From Lachnospiraceae bacterium (GTDB taxonomy: Bacteria > Bacillota > Clostridia > Lachnospirales > Lachnospiraceae), in assembly GCA_030524705.1 (NCBI GenBank), contig JAUNGD010000025.1:1-43734 (forward strand): 43,734 bases of DNA, given 5' to 3'. This document shows, piece after piece, positions 17,584 through 25,365 of this stretch. Below the pieces are notes generated by a model that saw only the letters and a program-made list of their open reading frames with translations, ran no database searches and was not told the origin of the DNA. Within the stretch, counting starts at the first letter, position 1, and every line of letters begins with the position of its first letter. The translations under genes and the position numbers were made by a program.

Positions 17584-19158
17584 TTGGATAAGGGGAATAT
17601 GAAGAATAGAAAACAAAAGATACCTTCAGTTGTGCTCGCCCTTTTTGTAACAATGCTTTTATCTGGTTTTTCTTTTTTATTGCCTTTTTCTTTCCTATTT
17701 TCCGGGATTATTGCTTCAATCGAAGCAAACGCTGCCATTGGACTGGGGATAGAAACCATTTATGACGATGAGGTGTGGATGGGTTGGACAATCTTTGAAT
17801 CCGGGAATGTAGGCTATGGGCAGGCCGGGGGTGATGGTGGGAAGGCATATGGCCGTTATCAGTTTGATTACCGCCATGCCCTGCCAGGTTTTCTGTCTTT
17901 GGTTGTGGCAAAAGACCCGGTAAAATATTCCATGCTGTCAAAGTACACTCATTACGGGGCCGGTTCGGACAAGCTGTTAAGCGGTGCTGGTTTGGGCAAT
18001 GACTGGGTAAGGGCTTATCAGGCAGACAGGGAAGAATTTTCCCAGATGCAGGATGAGTACGCTTATGACCAATATTACCTTCCGGCAAAACAGATCATGA
18101 AAAATCATGGGATTGACTTGGATGAGATTGATGATCCGATGGTCAAAGGAACCATTTATAGTTTTTCCATCCGTGATGGTGCATATGACAGCTGCCTGAG
18201 TTCGGCCTGGCAGACCTATTCTCCAGGGGATGATATCAGTACCTGGCTAAACAAGATGTATCAGATGGAAGCCAAACGTCATCCTACCCAGGCTAACCGG
18301 TGGAAAAATGAGCAGAGGATAGCAGCATTAAATGGTGCAACTACCGGCTATTTAAGCGATTTAGGTGCTGTATTGACAGCAGATGGCACAGTCTATCAGG
18401 ATTACGTGAAAAACTGGATAGAAAAATATCCAAGTTTGTCGGAAGGCTTTAAGGAATCCGGTGGCTGGAATGATGACAATAAAGTTTGGGCAATGGCTCT
18501 GCGTGGCATTGGAAACTGGCAGGAAACTTACGGGATTAAAGGAGGGAGCCTGGACTTTACCGGGGCAACTTCCGGGGGAATGTACATAAGTGATGTTATC
18601 GTAGATGCAAAATCCCTCTCTATCCCGGACAATGGAAGCAGTATGCCGGTGGTTTACATGGCACAAAGCGGAGGCCAGCCCTGGAGCAATATCCCCTTTG
18701 GCGGCGGGACAATCGCCACTTCCGGCTGTTCGGTCACTTCCCTTGCCATGGTACTGTCCTACATAAAAAGTGATGAAGATTCCAGCGGATGGATCTATCC
18801 ATCGGACGTCGTCGCAGCGATTGCAAAGAAGTATGGGAACTATAATCATTTCCATGCAAAAGAAGGACAGAAATGGGATATTTTTCCGGCAGTAGCAGGT
18901 ATCTATAAGGTTTCCTGTAAGCAGATTAGCCCCACAAACATTATACATGAGTTGGAAGCAGGGCATCCGGTAATTATGAGTTGTAAGCCAAGTGAATTTA
19001 CAAGCGGAGGGCATTTCATTGTGCTTTCCGGCCTTACGGATGATGGGTATGTCACGGTAAATGACCCAAACGCAGCCCATGCATCGTACTCTTATAAAAA
19101 ATATCCCGTATCTTACCTGATAAGCTGTGGGAAAGGCTGGTGGGCATTTTCGGCATAA
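17584..19158 (+). CDS. Secreted two-domain cell-wall hydrolase (lysozyme-like plus C39-like peptidase)
   Basis: A 524-residue protein with an N-terminal membrane or signal segment (about residues 16-45), then a lysozyme-like domain (about 55-250, including WTIFESGNVGYGQAGGDGGK, AYGRYQFD and a conserved Trp/Tyr-rich body). A C-terminal papain-fold C39-like domain follows (about 350-524) with the Cys in TSGCSVTSLAMVL, the His in GGHFIVLSGL and VNDPNAAHA. Gram-positive conjugation systems carry such bifunctional VirB1-like enzymes to open peptidoglycan for the channel. The first codon is TTG at 17584, well placed behind GGGAGGAGGG; an ATG at 17599 is the alternative. It is the last clear T4SS gene before the surface module. 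Confidence 0.8.
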   Translation: MDKGNMKNRKQKIPSVVLALFVTMLLSGFSFLLPFSFLFSGIIASIEANAAIGLGIETIYDDEVWMGWTIFESGNVGYGQAGGDGGKAYGRYQFDYRHALPGFLSLVVAKDPVKYSMLSKYTHYGAGSDKLLSGAGLGNDWVRAYQADREEFSQMQDEYAYDQYYLPAKQIMKNHGIDLDEIDDPMVKGTIYSFSIRDGAYDSCLSSAWQTYSPGDDISTWLNKMYQMEAKRHPTQANRWKNEQRIAALNGATTGYLSDLGAVLTADGTVYQDYVKNWIEKYPSLSEGFKESGGWNDDNKVWAMALRGIGNWQETYGIKGGSLDFTGATSGGMYISDVIVDAKSLSIPDNGSSMPVVYMAQSGGQPWSNIPFGGGTIATSGCSVTSLAMVLSYIKSDEDSSGWIYPSDVVAAIAKKYGNYNHFHAKEGQKWDIFPAVAGIYKVSCKQISPTNIIHELEAGHPVIMSCKPSEFTSGGHFIVLSGLTDDGYVTVNDPNAAHASYSYKKYPVSYLISCGKGWWAFSA

Positions 19159-19383
19159 ATGGTACAGCATTTTCTGTAGTATTTTTGTGTTTTTTTCATC
19201 TTTGATTTCCCAATAAGCACGATTTTCCCCACAGGTAATTGGAAAGAAAAAAGAAGACAGAAATAGGGGATAAAGTCAAAATAAGAAAAACATAAGGATA
19301 ACAAAAATACAGGAAAAGCAAAAACATAAGAGAAACAAAAAAATAAAAGAAATAAAAACAAGAAGGAAAGGGGTTCGATACAG

Positions 19384-19767
19384 ATGAGAAAAGGGAAGCG
19401 ATTTGTTTCGGGATGTATGGTGCTTATTGCCGGATTATTATTGTGCATCCCGGTCATGGCAGGAGGATACTCCGCAAGTTCAGAGCTAAAGGTAAATATC
19501 ATTGGTATCTGTTCATGGCCAGCGGAAGCGGAAAACATAAATGAAGTATCTTTGTTTGGTGAAGATGAGCAGCCGCAGGCAACACCGTCTAATGCCTCAA
19601 AATCTAACGCATTAAAAACAGGAGATTTTCCTGTTAATGATCATTTGCCAGATAAACAGGAAGAATCTTTGCCCTGTGCAAGTCCGTCATGTGCGAGCCG
19701 TTCAGATGCAGGATTATGGAGAAATGAGGAAACCGATGGGTTTAATGATAAAGAACCAGGGGATTAA
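19384..19767 (+). CDS. Small secreted protein of unknown function
   Basis: A 127-residue protein with a clear signal peptide (MRKGKRFVSGCMVLIAGLLL, then CIPVMAGG). The mature part starts with YSASSELKVNIIGICSWPAE and continues into a low-complexity Ser/Ala/Asn/Asp-rich tail with ATPSNASKSNA, a type of sequence common in surface proteins of Lachnospiraceae. The start has GGAAAGGGG upstream. No domain is recognised. It follows the wall hydrolase after a 225-bp gap and precedes the folded element at 19,770, so it may be the end of the transfer operon or the first gene of the surface module. Confidence 0.6.
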   Translation: MRKGKRFVSGCMVLIAGLLLCIPVMAGGYSASSELKVNIIGICSWPAEAENINEVSLFGEDEQPQATPSNASKSNALKTGDFPVNDHLPDKQEESLPCASPSCASRSDAGLWRNEETDGFNDKEPGD

Positions 19768-19769
19768 TC

Positions 19770-19987
19770 AAAAAATATTCCACCTGTGCGGTTGGACACT
19801 CTAAAGAGCATCCAACCTGACTTCCATATTCACAAAACCCGCGCTTTCGCGCTCATGCGTCTGCTTACGCATCCGCGTTTTGCTCATTTGGAAATGGGTT
19901 GCTAATCCAACGCCCCGCCTGCATTGCCATAAATGGCATGCAGACAGGTCATTGGATTGCAACTGCACAGGTGGAAAATATTTTTGA
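19770..19987. repeat. Folded 218-bp non-coding element with inverted ends
   Basis: Imperfect inverted ends bracket this gap. The core CCACCTGTGC at 19780-19789 matches GCACAGGTGG at 19965-19974, and the similarity continues outward into A/T runs and inward through GTTG. Inside are GGTTGGA/TCCAACC (19790-19796, 19811-19817), GCGC-TTTC-GCGC near 19841-19852, ATGCGT/ACGCAT (19855-19860, 19867-19872) and TGCCAT-AA-ATGGCA near 19925-19938. The nested hairpins could be a structured RNA, a single-strand origin or a miniature mobile element. No reliable gene lies within it. Confidence 0.6.
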
Positions 19988-20040
19988 AAAGATTTCTCCA
20001 TGCCCTACACATTTCCACATACGGGCAGGAGGATAAAAGG

Positions 20041-20658
20041 ATGGATAAAAGAAGACAAACAGGAAAACTGTTAATCCGGCTGCAAAAGCACAATGGATGG
20101 GGATGTTCCCATTCTATCCGTGTCAGCCGTTATGCTGTGGAAATAGGAAAAACTATGGGGCTGAATGAAAAGGAAGTTAATGAGTTATTTACTGCCGCAT
20201 TGCTCCATGACATTGGAAAACTGTTTATCCCGGCAAAAATACTGGACAAGGACGAAGCTTTGACAAAAATTGAATATCAGATTGTGAAATGCCATATCCG
20301 ATTTGGTTATCTGCTCTTAAAAGTACTGGGATACCCAGGGAATATCTGTAAAGCGGTAGAGGACCACCATGAACGATATGACGGTAAGGGCTATCAGAAG
20401 AAAAAGAATGCCGGCTTATTTGCCGAGATTATTAGTGTGGCAGATGCCTATGACGCGATGAAAAACGGCAGACCATACCGGGATAAAATGGAAGCTTTTG
20501 AAATCTTCTGTGCAATGGCAACCGCAAGTGGGAAACAGTTTAACCCTGATGTGTGGGCGGCTATGTCCTCCATTGTATTCCCGAAAAAGCAGAATCCATA
20601 TGCAGCAGCAATAGAAACAAAGGGCGGGGCTTCGGCCCCAGTCCCTGCCGTTATATAA
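20041..20658 (+). CDS. Stand-alone HD-GYP domain phosphohydrolase
   Basis: A 205-residue protein that is almost only an HD-GYP domain. It has HSIRVSRYAVEIGK, the HD metal pair in ALLHDIGKLFIPAKIL (about residues 58-59) and the HHERYDGKGY motif (about 105-114). HD-GYP proteins usually hydrolyse cyclic di-GMP. With no sensor domain attached, this one may be controlled by expression or by a partner. The frame is open from 19933, but AGGAGGATAAAAGG right before the ATG at 20041 decides the start, and the upstream part belongs to the hairpin element. It is followed closely by the signal peptidase gene, hinting at a link between second-messenger level and the surface module. A GGGGC-TTCG-GCCCC hairpin lies inside its 3' end. 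Confidence 0.85.
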   Translation: MDKRRQTGKLLIRLQKHNGWGCSHSIRVSRYAVEIGKTMGLNEKEVNELFTAALLHDIGKLFIPAKILDKDEALTKIEYQIVKCHIRFGYLLLKVLGYPGNICKAVEDHHERYDGKGYQKKKNAGLFAEIISVADAYDAMKNGRPYRDKMEAFEIFCAMATASGKQFNPDVWAAMSSIVFPKKQNPYAAAIETKGGASAPVPAVI

Positions 20659-20695
20659 AAGCATAATGAGAATCCAGAAGAAAGAAGGTTTAGCA

Positions 20696-21070
20696 ATGGA
20701 GGGGATACAACGGATTCTGTGGAATAACCGCTACTTTCTCAGCGCCGTTGCGATGGTGCTCTTTCTAAATATACGGTTTGATTTCTACTATATTAAAACC
20801 GGGAGTATGGAACCGGAACTTCCAGTAGGAACGATAGTCATTGTCGAGCCTGATGCAAAAGCAAGTATTGGTGATATTTATGTATACCGAAGTGGCAGGA
20901 ATACCGTTGTTCACCGCATAATTGCTGTCGGTAAAGAAGGGTATACCTTTAAAGGAGATGCCAATCCTTCTGCCGATGCAGCGAAAATAGCTGAAGGCCA
21001 GCTTTTGGGGAAGGTGGTTTTAAAAATAATCATTTTAGCGCCGGTACTGCGATGGATGGGCATTACATAA
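20696..21070 (+). CDS. sipW: Signal peptidase I, SipW (ER/archaeal) type
   Basis: A 124-residue membrane signal peptidase. It has one N-terminal helix (RYFLSAVAMVLFLNIRF), then the catalytic Ser in TGSMEPELPVGTIV, a GDIYVYR strand, VVHRIIAV with His where bacterial enzymes carry Lys, and FKGDANPSAD. A C-terminal hydrophobic helix ends the chain. The Ser/His pair identifies the SipW-like class that processes TasA/camelysin-type precursors. GAAAGAAGG lies 7 nt before the ATG at 20696; a longer start at 20666 is possible but has no good Shine-Dalgarno. The two following genes carry matching SipW-type signal sequences, so they are the likely substrates. Confidence 0.88.
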   Translation: MEGIQRILWNNRYFLSAVAMVLFLNIRFDFYYIKTGSMEPELPVGTIVIVEPDAKASIGDIYVYRSGRNTVVHRIIAVGKEGYTFKGDANPSADAAKIAEGQLLGKVVLKIIILAPVLRWMGIT

Positions 21071-21121
21071 TGTTAGGTTTTCAATAACTTTTTATGGGAG
21101 GAGGCAGAAGTTGCAGGGGAA

Positions 21122-21937
21122 ATGAAGATAAACGTGAGGGAGATAGGAAAGGGAACAGGAATAAAGGCGGTAAGAAGGATGATAAAGACAAAAAAAGTAA
21201 AAGTAAAAACAAAAACAGCAAAAGCAGGAACAGGGAAACGGGCAAAACTAGCCAGAGCAGTAAGAGCAGGGGCTATTGCAGGAGGACTGTGCTTATTTTT
21301 GGCAGGAGGAATCCATAGCGGTTATGCGTATTTTTCAGGGACATCAGAGATGAAGGTAAACCAGCTATCCATAGCTGGGGGTGAGCAGGATCAGGAAGGG
21401 GCGCTGATGATTGTCGAGCCGGAGTGGGTTGCAAGGAAGGGGGCGGATGAGAATTATGCCATGAATATGCAGCCGGGGGAAAGCGCGGTAAAAGATCCAA
21501 GGGTGGAGAGCAGGATTGATTATCCTTGCTGGGTGTTTGTCGAGGTGATGATTCCTGAAGAGTGGGCGACATTAGGAAAGGCGGATAACCCCTACGAATA
21601 CGTTACCCTTGCCGGGGATGGGACAGATTATACTTATGCATTTGAGATTGTTGTCCCGGAGATTAACCGGGAAGACTGGGAACTTTATCAGAGGTCTTAT
21701 GGGAAAAACCTTATTTCTTATGTGTATGGGTGCAGGGCGCCGCTTAATGCTTATGGGACAACAAGCCCTGTTTTTACTTCCATTACTGTCCCGGAGTTTA
21801 AACAGTTTGAAGGCGGGGAGAATTATATTTTTATCCGGGCAAAGGGCATACAGACGGAAGGCTGTTTGACCTTGGATGATGCTGCTGAAAAACTGGGGAT
21901 TGAAAAAAAGATCCAGCAGACAATCATCAATCCATAG
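21122..21937 (+). CDS. SipW-dependent TasA/camelysin-like surface protein, long Lys-rich leader
   Basis: A 271-residue secreted protein. The first 45 residues are very rich in Lys/Arg (IKTKKVKVKTKTAKAGTGKR and more), followed by a hydrophobic helix ending in GYAYFSGTSEMKVNQLSIAG, the typical region around a SipW cleavage site. The mature part shares features with the protein encoded at 22,052: an IVEPEW block, AVKDPRVES, a CWVFVEVMIP strand, SYVYGCRAPL and the QTEGCLTLDDAAEKLG ending. TasA-like proteins form fibres or surface coats. The long polybasic leader is unusual and may hold the precursor at the membrane. It lies 50 bp behind the SipW-like peptidase. Confidence 0.75.
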   Translation: MKINVREIGKGTGIKAVRRMIKTKKVKVKTKTAKAGTGKRAKLARAVRAGAIAGGLCLFLAGGIHSGYAYFSGTSEMKVNQLSIAGGEQDQEGALMIVEPEWVARKGADENYAMNMQPGESAVKDPRVESRIDYPCWVFVEVMIPEEWATLGKADNPYEYVTLAGDGTDYTYAFEIVVPEINREDWELYQRSYGKNLISYVYGCRAPLNAYGTTSPVFTSITVPEFKQFEGGENYIFIRAKGIQTEGCLTLDDAAEKLGIEKKIQQTIINP

Positions 21938-22051
21938 GGAAATGGAAGAAAACGGATATTTACAGCAGGGATGCTGTTGATATAACGATTGTAGCTGTAA
22001 GGGTACTGAGCAGTTACTGACAATTTTTAATGATGAGGAGGAATAAAAAGG

Positions 22052-22684
22052 ATGAAGAACGTAAAATTCAACAGAGGAAATTTGGGCAGAGGGAAATGGA
22101 ACAAGGTGAAGGCTGGCGTAATTGCCGGGGCGATGGCTTTATCAGTATTAGGGGCTTATTCAGCCTTTACATCGGTGACGGATACGAAGGTCAATACCTT
22201 TAATATCGTAGCCGGGGAAGACGGCGCACAGGCGGGGACTATTGTGGAGCCAAACTGGGATGAGGAGAATGCAAAGAATATGCTGCCAAGGAAAACGGTG
22301 GCAAAAGATCCGAAAGTGGTATCGGATGCTGAATATGAAACCTGGGTGTTTTTAACGGTTGAGGTTCCCACATTTGAGGCAACGTTAAATGGCACAGCGG
22401 ATGTTTATGATGCGGTTACGCCAAATTTCAATGCCGATGGGAAATGGGCGCTGATTAAGTCAGAAAAATCCAGCACAGCCGGAACGGATTCCCGTTATAT
22501 CTACGGCTATAAGGATAAAGTGGCAGCAAAAGGAGAAACCAGTTCCTTATTTACAGAATTTACGGTGCCAGATTTTACGAAAACGGAGGCGCTGAAGGAC
22601 AGCCTGGATATCTTTGGAAGGATGATTCAGACCGAAGGCTATGCGACTTTGGCCGAGGCTGCTGCAGCTTTAGGGCTGAATTAG
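22052..22684 (+). CDS. SipW-dependent TasA/camelysin-like surface protein
   Basis: A 210-residue secreted protein with a SipW-type leader (KAGVIAGAMALSVLGAYSAF, then TSVTDTKVNTFNIVAGEDG) and a compact mature domain: TIVEPNWDEENAKNMLPRKT, VAKDPKVVSDAEYETWVFLT, RYIYGYKDKV and IQTEGYATLAEAAAALGLN. It is clearly a paralogue of the preceding gene product, so the pair could form one heteropolymer, with this shorter one as the main subunit. AGGAGGAATAAAAAGG gives it the strongest ribosome binding site of the module, consistent with high expression, and a terminator follows at 22,708. Fibre formation is inferred from the family. Confidence 0.82.
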   Translation: MKNVKFNRGNLGRGKWNKVKAGVIAGAMALSVLGAYSAFTSVTDTKVNTFNIVAGEDGAQAGTIVEPNWDEENAKNMLPRKTVAKDPKVVSDAEYETWVFLTVEVPTFEATLNGTADVYDAVTPNFNADGKWALIKSEKSSTAGTDSRYIYGYKDKVAAKGETSSLFTEFTVPDFTKTEALKDSLDIFGRMIQTEGYATLAEAAAALGLN

Positions 22685-22707
22685 GTTCATTAATAGAAGG
22701 AGGATAA

Positions 22708-22733
22708 GGGGCAGCAATCGCTGTCCCTGTTTT
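22708..22733 (+). terminator. Rho-independent terminator after the TasA-like gene
   Basis: GGGGCAGC (22708-22715) pairs with GCTGTCCC (22720-22727), with one G-T pair, around an AATC loop. TGTTTT follows. It lies 24 bp past the stop codon. Partial read-through would lower expression of the following choline-binding protein relative to the fibre-like subunit. Confidence 0.65.
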
Positions 22734-22841
22734 CGACAGAGGAATTATTGATTGTTGTTTTTGGTGAGGATGGATTAAAAACCGTTCCTTCAATGTGGCT
22801 GTTTGCCATAAACAAAACGTTTATCGTAAAGGAGAAAATCA

Positions 22842-23987
22842 ATGCGTGGAATAAAGAATAAATGCTTATGTTTCCTGCTCCCCATCCTGTCAGTCCTGGC
22901 TTTCTGTTTTCCGGCATTTGCTGCAGAAAGTTCTACGAAACAGGTAATTGTGGAATTGGAAGCAATAGCGGAAGAAAAAGATTATTTTAAGCCGGATGAA
23001 GTGGCTGGTTATCGCCTTACCTTAAAAAATAAACTGGGGCCAGCCTGGATACGGGTGAAATTTGAACTGTCAGGAAAAAATATTGACCGTGAATTTACCG
23101 ATAAGGATTTGCAGCTTCAGGATGGATGGGTAAAGCGGGGAGGGTATTTTTATTATACAAAGAAGGCCGAAGCCTATACCGATTATCTGGTTGTGGACGG
23201 GATTAGGATTCCCAATGCAGCCGTTTTGGATAAACAAAGCAGGGGCGAAAGAGAAGAAGGGGCAAGTGTGACCGTCAGCGTATATGGGGAAGCTATCCAG
23301 TATGACAGCATTACACCTGATTTTTCAAAGGAAAAGCCATGGGAAGGGCAGAAACCGCAGCATACCACACATACATCGGGTGCTTCCCTCAGGGGAACCT
23401 CCCGTACCGATTCCATCTATTTATATTCTTCCCCCCAGGAAAGCGGGACAGCATCAACGGGTAACTGGGAACTGATTGATCAGGAAAACCATATATGGAA
23501 ATACCGGGGAAACAATGGAGCCTATGCAAAAGATGGCTGGATTTATGTCTACAATCCTTATTCCCAGGAAGAGGAGAAATATAGCTGGTTTCATTTTGAT
23601 AAAAATGGGGTGATGACCTATGGATGGTATAAAGCAGACGAAAGAATCTGGTACTATTGCCATGAGGTATCGGATGGAAGCCTTGGGAAGCTGGTGAAAG
23701 GCTGGCATGAGGACAGCCAGGATGGAAAGATGTATTTCCTTGACCGGAAAACAGGGATTATGTTGTCGGGGTGGCAGGAGATTGGCGGATGTTGGTATTA
23801 TTTTGCTACTTATGAAGAAATTCCACAGCAGACCTGGATCTGGAAGGTGTTTGGTGACAGTGGCCTGGGGAAATGGATTTATGAGCAGTTGGGATATCGG
23901 AGTTATGGGTCTTTATATGTTAATGAAAAGACACCAGATGGAGAGCTAGTAAATGGGGCTGGAATAAAGATGATGTTGATTAAATGA
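22842..23987 (+). CDS. Secreted TasA-like/choline-binding-repeat surface protein
   Basis: A 381-residue protein. It has a signal peptide (MRGIKNKCLCFLLPILSVLA, then FCFPAFAAESS), then a domain (about 30-150) with KDYFKPDEVAGYRLTLKNKL and WVKRGGYFYYTKKAEAYTDY that resembles the second half of SipW-dependent proteins. A Ser/Thr-rich linker follows, and last a set of aromatic cell-wall-binding repeats (about 205-345), for example GVMTYGWYKADERIWYY and GIMLSGWQEIGGCWYYF, as in choline-binding proteins. It probably anchors or caps the surface structure made by the upstream pair. AAAGGAG lies 8 nt before the ATG. The repeat family is clear; the anchoring role is inferred. Confidence 0.78.
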   Translation: MRGIKNKCLCFLLPILSVLAFCFPAFAAESSTKQVIVELEAIAEEKDYFKPDEVAGYRLTLKNKLGPAWIRVKFELSGKNIDREFTDKDLQLQDGWVKRGGYFYYTKKAEAYTDYLVVDGIRIPNAAVLDKQSRGEREEGASVTVSVYGEAIQYDSITPDFSKEKPWEGQKPQHTTHTSGASLRGTSRTDSIYLYSSPQESGTASTGNWELIDQENHIWKYRGNNGAYAKDGWIYVYNPYSQEEEKYSWFHFDKNGVMTYGWYKADERIWYYCHEVSDGSLGKLVKGWHEDSQDGKMYFLDRKTGIMLSGWQEIGGCWYYFATYEEIPQQTWIWKVFGDSGLGKWIYEQLGYRSYGSLYVNEKTPDGELVNGAGIKMMLIK

Positions 23988-24105
23988 AAATAAGGATGGG
24001 ATAGTTGGAAGAAGTATTATACAAGTGAAATTTCATTTCCATTCATATGGAATAACAAAAAGTCCTTTGTCCTGATGTGCTTCAAAAAATCTTGTGAGAG
24101 TATGA

Positions 24106-24459
24106 AAAATATACCGCAGCATCCGCCGGGAGTTCCGGCCCCTGGCAGGGGAGGCCATGGACACTGCCAGCATCGCAGGCCTCTCCCAGGCAGACCAGAT
24201 CGCCTTGGTCTACCACAGGATGCAACTGTTCTCTCCCAGGGGTCTGGTGTGTGTCCAGCCCCTAGCCCACGGGGACATGTGCACCCGCATGGGAATCCTG
24301 GAGCTGATCTGCGGCTTCCTCAACCGGGGAACCATCGTGCTGATCATCACAGCCAATATCTCCGACACCCTGGAGATACCCGACCGGCTGCTGGTGGTGG
24401 AGGATGGTACCTGCACGGCAGCTTACGAGAAGCATGAGTTTAACCGGATTGTGCGGTGA
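24106..24459 (+). pseudogene. Remnant of a sugar ABC transporter ATP-binding protein (C-terminal part)
   Basis: An open frame without a credible start covers about 118 residues that resemble the last part of RbsA/MglA-type ATPases. Examples are LFSPRGLVCVQPLAHGDMC (Walker B/D-loop region), ILELICGFLNRGTIVLIITA and IPDRLLVVEDGTC (the usual DRI-x-VM-x-EG ending). Walker A and the signature motif are absent, and the Walker B Asp-Glu is replaced by Val-Gln. The stretch is GC-richer than its neighbours and begins abruptly just after a stop codon at 24,103. It is a fragment left where the catabolic block joins the transfer module, and probably has no function. The next 200 bp hold no gene. Confidence 0.65.
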
Positions 24460-24559
24460 GCAGCACCCTTGCACATCTTCCAGGGAATATATGCAATCTA
24501 TTATCCGCAAAGAGAACGGAGATTTGTCTGCCGGACTTAAGACCACAGAGAACAAAGCA

Positions 24560-24616
24560 CTTTGTGAAAAATTGTAGAAAATTCACAAAGCGGCGGCTTT
24601 ATGGTAGTGCTATAAT
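24560..24616 (+). promoter_or_regulatory. Extended -10 promoter with a 9-bp operator-like inverted repeat
   Basis: TGcTATAAT at 24608-24616 is an extended -10 with no good -35. Just upstream, CTTTGTGAA (24560-24568) and TTCACAAAG (24582-24590) form a perfect inverted repeat with a 13-nt spacer, covering the -35 region. It would drive the HAD phosphatase and nitroreductase genes. The half-sites resemble Rex-type TTGTGAA, but the spacing differs from a normal Rex site, so the regulator is unknown. Confidence 0.6.
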
Positions 24617-24677
24617 ATAAATCGGCAGTGGAAAATGCAGGATTTGGGACAGCACTATAGAGGAAGGGAAGAGCAGG

Positions 24678-25331
24678 ATGAAACAATACCAGTATTTACT
24701 ATTTGATTTAGATGGAACGCTTACAGACCCTGGAAAAGGGATACGCAATTCAGTGGCGTATGCACTGGATAAAATGGGGTTGCCGGAGCAGACAGAAAGT
24801 GAGCTGAACCGTTTTATTGGGCCGCCCCTGCAGGAGGGGTTTCAGCTTTGGTGTGGATTGGAAGATTTCGGGGTGGACCAGGCAGTAACGTATTACCGGG
24901 AATATTACCAGAGGCAGGGAATGTTTGAAAATACGGTTTATAACGGAATTAGGGAACTGCTCCTTTGCCTTCGGGAGCAGGGCAGCATCCTTGCCGTAGC
25001 CACATCGAAACCAGAAATCTATGCAAGACAGATTCTTGACCATTTTCAGCTGTCAGAATATTTTCATCTTATTGCGGGAGGGAATCTGGATGGGACCAGG
25101 TGTACTAAGACCGAGGTGATCCGGTATGTTCTGAACACCTACAGAATGGATGTTGGGACAGCAGTCATGATTGGCGACCGCAAACAGGATATATTGGGAG
25201 CGATTGCCAATCACCTGGATTCTATCGGAGTGCTGTATGGATATGGATCCAGGGAGGAGCTGGATCAGGCAGGAGCACATATTCTGGCAGATTCCGTTGG
25301 AGCATTGGCAGAATATTTGAAGTGTAAATAA
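24678..25331 (+). CDS. HAD-superfamily phosphatase (phosphoglycolate phosphatase/nucleotidase-like)
   Basis: A 217-residue HAD hydrolase with all four motifs: DLDGTLTDPGKG (nucleophile Asp near residue 11), the Thr/Ser motif in AVATSKPEIYA (about 108), a Lys in the cap-side TKTEVIRYVL segment, and GDRKQDILGA (about 170). Size and helical cap match the phosphoglycolate phosphatase/5'-nucleotidase group. It would remove phosphate from a small metabolite, possibly a nucleotide given the neighbours. A good AGGAAGGGAAGAG precedes the ATG. It is co-directional with the nitroreductase and separated from the PucR-controlled genes by a strong hairpin, so it is likely a separate transcript. Confidence 0.85.
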   Translation: MKQYQYLLFDLDGTLTDPGKGIRNSVAYALDKMGLPEQTESELNRFIGPPLQEGFQLWCGLEDFGVDQAVTYYREYYQRQGMFENTVYNGIRELLLCLREQGSILAVATSKPEIYARQILDHFQLSEYFHLIAGGNLDGTRCTKTEVIRYVLNTYRMDVGTAVMIGDRKQDILGAIANHLDSIGVLYGYGSREELDQAGAHILADSVGALAEYLKCK

Positions 25332-25365
25332 AAGAACGCAAATTTGGAAAGTGAGGACAGGGAAT

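Noticed and set aside
19933-20040. In-frame upstream extension of the HD-GYP gene
   Set aside because: It runs through the folded element, has no Shine-Dalgarno, and the ATG at 20041 has a near-perfect one.
24075-24437. 120-residue rightward frame rich in Pro, Gly, Arg and His
   Set aside because: It is a shadow frame of the ABC ATPase remnant; only the frame starting near 24,106 shows a known protein pattern.
24560-24590. Rex operator
   Set aside because: The half-sites TTGTGAA/TTCACAA fit, but the distance between them is too large for the normal Rex site.
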